A program made the position numbers and the translations under genes. From Apoda limacodes (lineage: Eukaryota; Arthropoda; Insecta; Lepidoptera; Limacodidae), in NCBI GenBank assembly GCA_946406115.1, contig OX291553.1, positions 11,227,001-11,291,000 on the forward strand: a stretch of 64,000 bases of DNA, in the 5' to 3' direction. Positions 63,701 through 64,000 of the stretch are shown here, in pieces. How positions within the stretch are numbered: the first letter of the stretch is position 1; every line of letters starts with the position of its first letter. The notes under the pieces are model-generated. The model searched no databases. It was not told the DNA's origin and saw only the letters and a program-made list of their open reading frames with translations.

Positions 63701-63718
63701 ACCATATTTATTATACAG
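27006..63718 (+). CDS. Type II membrane M1 zinc aminopeptidase, ten exons, 3' end outside window
   Basis: The product should remove N-terminal amino acids from peptides at the cell surface. Exons by my splice reading: 27006-27730, 31598-31753, 32370-32663, 44907-45090, 46011-46167, 47287-47546, 52331-52532, 53325-53605, 59523-59723, 63551-63718. All nine junctions are GT-AG and phase-compatible. About 876 residues: cytoplasmic tail 1-32, transmembrane helix about 33-56, Thr-rich stalk about 92-117, M1 domain from about 121, GAMEN at 381-385, zinc site HEIAH 417-421 with E440 (HEXXH-X18-E), transition-state Tyr 503 (ISYGKG), and the C-terminal helical domain from about 660. Family members run about 930-1000 residues, so roughly 60-120 are missing off the right edge. 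Lack of a cleavable signal peptide separates it from the GPI-anchored gut aminopeptidases known in Lepidoptera; substrate preference cannot be set from sequence alone. Exon 9 has an apparent +1 frameshift, so this allele or assembly may encode a truncated enzyme. Confidence 0.9.
27812..27938. repeat. 79-bp tandem repeat, left block
   Basis: The string caagagctttga recurs at 27813 and 27892, each followed by gattta(g) and tacataattatt. Related units lie at 30150-30255. Confidence 0.65.
28575..28683 (-). repeat. Reversed head of the 7391-7948 repeat family
   Basis: Reverse-complemented, it reads cccattaatattatgaaggc, gaaagtttgtgag and then accactggacggatcgggat, colinear with 7400-7480. Confidence 0.7.
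29215..29720 (-). pseudogene. Penelope-like element 3' fragment (GIY-YIG endonuclease region)
   Basis: A - strand frame (29649-29341) reads [28 protein letters not shown] and [12 protein letters not shown] ending [14 protein letters not shown], the order seen in the endonuclease part of Penelope-like retroelements. A Tyr-Ile-Gly-type motif expected after the CxC segment is corrupted. Beyond a stop, the downstream sequence still gives REAIEI and a KTVLNYP-like end. No RT portion is visible here. Confidence 0.7.
29836..30077 (+). repeat. LINE 3' end, family E copy
   Basis: It is colinear with 26160-26400 (cttcctcccgcgaacgctt, gtggaatgagctccctgcca, accgcttaccatcaggcg) but carries a premature stop and only a short A tail. 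Confidence 0.85.
30150..30255. repeat. 79-bp tandem repeat, right block
   Basis: The strings acataattatacatatttcc, aagagctttaaaggatgatt and taggttatacataactatac are diverged units of the block at 27812-27938, 2.2 kb away in the same intron. Confidence 0.6.
30578..30830 (+). repeat. tRNA-derived SINE, copy 1
   Basis: A box B-like gtcgattccct follows ctgctaaatcg. The tRNA-unrelated body (aacatttgtatgtgtcttga, gcttagtttgggaccagatg) and an A-rich end follow. The second copy is at 62869-63010. Confidence 0.6.
31057..31286 (+). repeat. Nine-unit 25-bp tandem array
   Basis: The unit is taattcataataggtaagtg followed by tcact, repeated nine times with a strict 25-base period and few substitutions. 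It lies 310 bp before exon 2. Five units contain AG/GTAAGTG and two contain AG/GCAAGTG, which look like splice donors. Confidence 0.9.
31598..31753 (+). CDS. Aminopeptidase exon 2 ([13 protein letters not shown] block)
   Basis: The acceptor ctaccag ends at 31597. The join with exon 1 makes the Arg codon before [16 protein letters not shown], a hallmark of the M1 N-terminal domain, followed by [14 protein letters not shown]. The donor that keeps phase with exon 3 is GT at 31754 (context aaaaca/gtctgt), which is weak. Two other GTs at 31758 and 31767 leave phase 0 and would not join exon 3 in frame. A MITE begins 27 bases after the donor. Confidence 0.85.
31781..31904. mobile_element. 124-bp MITE with 26-bp inverted ends, in intron 2
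   Basis: The left end gctgggttgcaccaact and the right end agttggtgcaacccagc are inverted copies with one mismatch over 26 bases (to ctttgac/gtcaaag). The flanks are TAAG on the left and TTAAG on the right. It starts 27 bases after the exon 2 donor. Confidence 0.85.
32370..32663 (+). CDS. Aminopeptidase exon 3 (GAMEN motif)
   Basis: The acceptor ttttttcag ends at 32369 and a good donor cag/gtaagc starts at 32664. The segment reads [20 protein letters not shown], then a strand rich in Val/Phe, and closes with [19 protein letters not shown] (residues 381-385) binds the substrate's free N-terminus in M1 enzymes. The exon enters and leaves in phase 2. Confidence 0.92.
32664..35883 (+). other. Start of intron 3, no recognised feature
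   Basis: AT-rich intron sequence. The part from about 35390 contains repeated cacacacg motifs that reappear inverted after the hAT element (see findings). The frames seen here are chance. Confidence 0.5.
35884..36011. repeat. hAT left subterminal repeats
   Basis: At least five copies of (ct)ggatccagc separated by atacag(caat)/(tg) spacers. Such clusters usually are transposase binding sites in hAT elements; that role is inferred here. The right end (39311-39390) has weaker versions such as cccagctggatt. Confidence 0.75.
36853..38869 (+). pseudogene. hAT transposase, disrupted
   Basis: Fragments in order: a BED-type zinc finger (CSLCLK...HLQKVH) in the frame at 36891-37037; a body from 37207 with [10 protein letters not shown] and ITTDGASLM (catalytic Asp positions); [10 protein letters not shown] at about 38010; and the dimerisation domain [20 protein letters not shown] near the stop at 38869. 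Breaks: a frame change between ATG 36853 and the zinc finger, a stop at the end of the finger beside a 16-bp triplication (37023-37070), and shifts near 37960 and 38360. It cannot make full-length transposase. Confidence 0.9.
39407..40011 (+). other. Intron 3 sequence after the hAT element
   Basis: AT-rich, no gene. The sequence cgtgtgtgacgggctt at 39841-39856 mirrors aagcctatcacacacg at 35393-35408. Confidence 0.5.
40012..40308 (+). repeat. Dispersed repeat family J, + copy
   Basis: It runs from agggttctatacccaaaagg through actccgctgtccgtccgtcc and gctcccatacaacaaacgtg to gagtccgactcgcacttggc. The same family recurs inverted at 40949-41400. Confidence 0.75.
40309..40948 (+). other. Segment between two inverted family J copies
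   Basis: The stretch 40720-40930 is richer in G+C than its surroundings and open on both strands, but no protein family is evident. Confidence 0.45.
40949..41400 (-). repeat. Dispersed repeat family J, inverted copy
   Basis: It begins aaccggccaagtgcgagtcg, includes gttccgtaccattatctata and aacagaaatacatcatataa, and ends cccttcgggtacataaccct. It is the reverse complement of the family present at 40012-40308. Confidence 0.75.
41533..41655. mobile_element. Near-palindromic 120-bp MITE beside the Tc1/mariner element
   Basis: The left end cctgcggctcgattccgtaa and the right end ttacggaatcgacccgcagg are inverted with one mismatch, and the interior (ccatagaaataagttatac) is also partly self-complementary. 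Its right end is about 2-4 bases from the target TA of the next element. Confidence 0.8.
41659..41686. repeat. Tc1/mariner element, left terminal inverted repeat
   Basis: 28 bases identical to the reverse complement of 43742-43769; TA lies immediately outside. Confidence 0.92.
41931..43499 (-). CDS. Tc1/mariner-type transposase, DD82E, two exons
   Basis: The enzyme would cut and paste the element by binding its ends and joining at TA. Exons on the - strand: 43499-42797 and 42613-41931, with a 183-bp GT-AG intron (donor CCG/gtaagt, acceptor tattgttccag). The join is in phase and gives [20 protein letters not shown]. Total 461 residues from ATG 43499, or 451 from ATG 43469, which precedes the more typical start MADSLHGG. 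The N-terminal region has helix-turn-helix character with a basic RRRRAF stretch. The catalytic triad is Asp in [12 protein letters not shown], Asp in [10 protein letters not shown], and Glu in [10 protein letters not shown] count 82 residues between the second Asp and the Glu, against 34 in classic Tc1 and mariner. The C-terminus is acidic ([11 protein letters not shown]). I see no stop or frameshift. Confidence 0.9.
42614..42796 (-). other. Intron of the DD82E transposase
   Basis: 183 bp with canonical ends. Both unspliced reading frames run into stops within it, while the spliced frame is continuous, which supports a genuine intron. Confidence 0.85.
43742..43769. repeat. Tc1/mariner element, right terminal inverted repeat
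   Basis: The inverted partner of 41659-41686, followed by TA at 43770-43771. Confidence 0.92.
43772..44906 (+). other. End of intron 3
   Basis: AT-rich DNA with a retroelement tail (agccgcgggcaaaagctagt at 44704-44723, then taataaaataaaat). No gene. Confidence 0.55.
44907..45090 (+). CDS. Aminopeptidase exon 4 (zinc-binding active site)
   Basis: After the 12.2-kb intron, a T-rich acceptor ending ttacag at 44906 leads into EIAMLYDEG, then [20 protein letters not shown] and [14 protein letters not shown]. His417, His421 and Glu440 are the zinc ligands and Glu418 the general base, all present, so the catalytic core is intact. The donor GTAAGT starts at 45091 in phase 0. Confidence 0.95.
45205..45460 (-). 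repeat. Dispersed repeat family J, diverged copy in intron 4
   Basis: It begins aaaaaccggtcaagtgcgag and contains tggacagacatgaggcgtag and acggaacctta-type ends, so a decayed member of the family at 40012. Confidence 0.55.
46011..46167 (+). CDS. Aminopeptidase exon 5 (catalytic Tyr)
   Basis: The acceptor cttattccag ends at 46010. The exon encodes a helical stretch ([20 protein letters not shown], then SSHQISVEV) and FDKISYGKG. The Tyr of ISYGKG matches the Tyr that stabilises the transition state in M1 peptidases. The donor is aaaag/gtgatg at 46168, phase 1. Confidence 0.9.
46459..46685. repeat. Tandem repeat with internal palindromes (tcactcagtgagta)
   Basis: A unit of about 50-55 bp (gttttattcactgtttgttt then ttattcactcagtgagtaaa) recurs four to five times in intron 5. 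tcactcagtgagt is itself palindromic. Confidence 0.8.
47287..47546 (+). CDS. Aminopeptidase exon 6 (end of catalytic domain)
   Basis: The acceptor acatcag ends at 47286 and completes the Gly codon begun in exon 5. It reads [20 protein letters not shown], then [16 protein letters not shown] and [16 protein letters not shown]. The last motif is the usual end of the M1 catalytic domain and start of the small beta domain. The donor cag/gtatgt starts at 47547, phase 0. Confidence 0.93.
47768..47878 (-). repeat. LINE 3' end, family E copy (minus), intron 6
   Basis: The strings ggtccgcctgatggtaagca, cactcgcgcgtttcgg and aacttctttcttgaagaacc are the reverse of 26250-26390. Confidence 0.75.
48640..49410 (-). 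pseudogene. Decayed RTE-type LINE fragments in intron 6
   Basis: On the - strand 49405-49060 gives [20 protein letters not shown], a [11 protein letters not shown] block, VLIHKEGP and, in another frame, [22 protein letters not shown] blocks before the catalytic core. 48770-48640 gives [19 protein letters not shown], the basic RT C-terminus. The segment between is deleted or unreadable. Confidence 0.7.
50246..50505. repeat. Dispersed repeat family J, short copy with inverted ends
   Basis: The left end aaaaaatcggtcaagtgcga and the right end ctcacacttggccggttttt are inverted. The middle differs from the longer copies, as in an internally deleted derivative. Confidence 0.65.
50697..50990 (+). 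repeat. SINE-like dispersed repeat, copy 3
   Basis: The strings accgagctttgttcctt, gtcaagtagctttagtgttg, gttggagccgtttcagagat and (at)n followed by tcaagaatcgct match copies 1 and 2. Confidence 0.75.
51279..51425 (+). repeat. SINE-like dispersed repeat, copy 4, truncated
   Basis: It starts acctggaggactgagctttg and ends caatagatgtcaggaagagt. It has an internal partial duplication (aacgc(a/c)atctat twice). Confidence 0.7.
52331..52532 (+). CDS. Aminopeptidase exon 7 (beta-sandwich domain)
   Basis: The acceptor tttgcag ends at 52330. The exon begins [10 protein letters not shown] and carries the conserved WWIPVSYTT and [12 protein letters not shown] elements of the small beta domain. It ends in phase 1 at donor G/gttagt (52533). 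Confidence 0.92.
52590..52850. repeat. Two-copy tandem repeat in intron 7, about 125 bp
   Basis: The string tgggcatcatattc(a/g)(g/t)(a/g)atcagcgacc recurs at about 52690 and 52815, each preceded by a 'ctacgt(t/c)ctgg(g/t)(t/c)cc' segment. Confidence 0.65.
53325..53605 (+). CDS. Aminopeptidase exon 8 (start of C-terminal helical domain)
   Basis: The acceptor attccag ends at 53324. The join gives the conserved TGFYRINYD turn, then [33 protein letters not shown] and [16 protein letters not shown]. The donor aag/gtaagt starts at 53606 in phase 0, so exon 9 should be read from its first base. Confidence 0.93.
54156..54195. repeat. Perfect 17-bp-arm hairpin
   Basis: The arms tatgtattatttttact and agtaaaaataatacata are exactly complementary around a 6-base loop (gtgaat). 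Confidence 0.75.
55350..55480. repeat. Two-copy tandem repeat, about 75 bp
   Basis: The strings gcaattttac(g/a)aag, agatgtcactagta and ggaaataaggcaa(g/a) each occur twice in the same order. Confidence 0.7.
58958..58997 (+). repeat. LINE 3' end, family E, very short copy
   Basis: Only accgtaggcttgtttgcc and ccttagtggtat with an A tail remain. Confidence 0.7.
59306..59416 (+). repeat. LINE 3' end, family E copy just before exon 9
   Basis: The strings gggtcggcaatgcgcga, tgttgcaagcgtccataggc and ccttagtggtataaaataaa match 26290-26400. It ends about 105 bp before exon 9. Confidence 0.8.
59523..59723 (+). CDS. Aminopeptidase exon 9, with apparent +1 frameshift
   Basis: The acceptor ttttatag ends at 59522. 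Read in phase 0 the exon starts [10 protein letters not shown], the expected family sequence. From about 59554 the conserved sequence lies one base on (VQDLGWEV, then [20 protein letters not shown] and YTNWML). One extra base near 59549-59555 would explain both halves. Left as is, phase 0 reaches TAA near 59701-59703 and the protein ends in the C-terminal domain with the zinc site intact. The donor is ga/gtaagt at 59724. An assembly error, a broken allele or a pseudogene are all possible. Confidence 0.85.
59855..59967 (+). repeat. LINE 3' end, family E, diverged copy just after exon 9
   Basis: Diverged matches (gggcgtaagcttgttttcca, ctttggtggtgtatgaaaaa) place a third copy within 140 bp after exon 9. 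Confidence 0.6.
60480..60870. repeat. Degenerate minisatellite, about seven units of 50-60 bp, intron 9
   Basis: The theme gaaggacgaatggcaatata then aacgtcgtaatgaagcaata recurs with drift at about 60508, 60580, 60640, 60692, 60745, 60783 and 60846. Confidence 0.75.
60985..61015 (+). repeat. Retroelement tail relic
   Basis: The string acgcaagcgaagccactgaa matches the tail type near 200 and 7920. Confidence 0.5.
61016..62868 (+). other. Intron 9 sequence, no gene recognised
   Basis: It contains a (TTTA)n microsatellite at about 61517-61540 and AT-rich DNA. A - strand frame at 62059-62271 has no recognisable domain. Confidence 0.45.
62869..63010 (+). repeat. tRNA-derived SINE, copy 2
   Basis: A box A-like agtctagttggtagtgtg and a box B ggttcgattcc are spaced as in a tRNA. 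They are followed by aaacattcatgtaataaaca and tttgtgtttgtcttgag, the body shared with 30650-30690. It is not a functional tRNA gene, since I cannot fold a complete cloverleaf. Confidence 0.65.
63551..63718 (+). CDS. Aminopeptidase exon 10 (C-terminal domain); gene continues off the window
   Basis: The acceptor tttaatcattag ends at 63550 and the one base carried over completes Glu. It reads [24 protein letters not shown] and [16 protein letters not shown], the conserved helical repeats near the C-terminus of M1 enzymes. The AG at 63560-63561 was considered as acceptor but breaks the frame. The donor cag/gtcagt starts at 63719, phase 2, so at least one more exon lies outside. Confidence 0.9.
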
Positions 63719-64000
63719 GTCAGTGTGTAATGTAGACTTTTAATATTTGAAAGACCGAGTTAGAGTGCTGCTTCATTTGCTGTATCTATACTGCGTCCAC
63801 CAAGCCCTATTTTAGGTAAATTGTAGCAATTGACGTGGGGATAGGGTAGCTGTGTAAGTCTTATGCACATGGGATAATATATCCAAAGATTGATCTCCAG
63901 TGAGTGAAAATCTAAATGCAATATTTTATTCAAATCTGTAGAATCGGTTTTAAAAAACCAATAACAGATCTACGTTGTTATATAAATGTACAATAAAATA

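Overview
The window is AT-rich eukaryotic nuclear DNA with long introns and a dense load of decayed transposons. The repeat families (an 'accaagtgcgagtc'-type element, a 'gcgaagccgctggcaaaa'-type element, GT-AG introns of 0.6-12 kb) look lepidopteran, so I read it as a moth or butterfly contig; that is inference from repeat style, not a species call.

One host gene is supported. It is a + strand M1-family zinc aminopeptidase of the type II membrane class, with ten exons found between 27006 and 63718 and a 3' end beyond the window. The exons chain in phase at each of the nine introns and rebuild a short cytoplasmic tail, one transmembrane helix, a Thr-rich stalk, the GAMEN substrate motif, HEIAH plus the distal Glu zinc ligands, and most of the C-terminal helical domain. 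About 876 residues lie in the window. Two things need attention: exon 9 contains an apparent one-base frameshift, and the donor of exon 2 is weak. Bases 1-26986 hold no recognisable host exon; they are intergenic or 5' non-coding.

Region by region: 1-16 kb is AT-rich DNA with MITEs, SINE-like repeats and a trace of LINE endonuclease. A degenerate RTE-like LINE on the - strand occupies 16.0-19.2 kb, and a second RT fragment lies at 22.7-23.4 kb. A ~250-290 bp tandem repeat covers 24.5-25.1 kb. A very young-looking LINE 3' end with a 45-A tail lies at 26.1-26.4 kb, just upstream of the first coding exon. Intron 1 carries a Penelope-like fragment, a tRNA-derived SINE and a nine-unit 25-bp array. 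Intron 3 (12.2 kb) holds two well-delimited DNA transposons: a 3.5-kb hAT with a perfect 8-bp target duplication but a broken transposase, and a 2.1-kb Tc1/mariner-type element with 28-bp terminal repeats and an apparently intact, intron-containing DD82E transposase. Introns 5-9 hold more tandem repeats and LINE/SINE debris.

The aminopeptidase would act at the cell surface, trimming N-terminal residues from peptides. The transposons are independent of it, but several sit close to its splice sites. I see no bacterial-style operon, CRISPR array or rRNA; the only tRNA-like signals are in SINEs.
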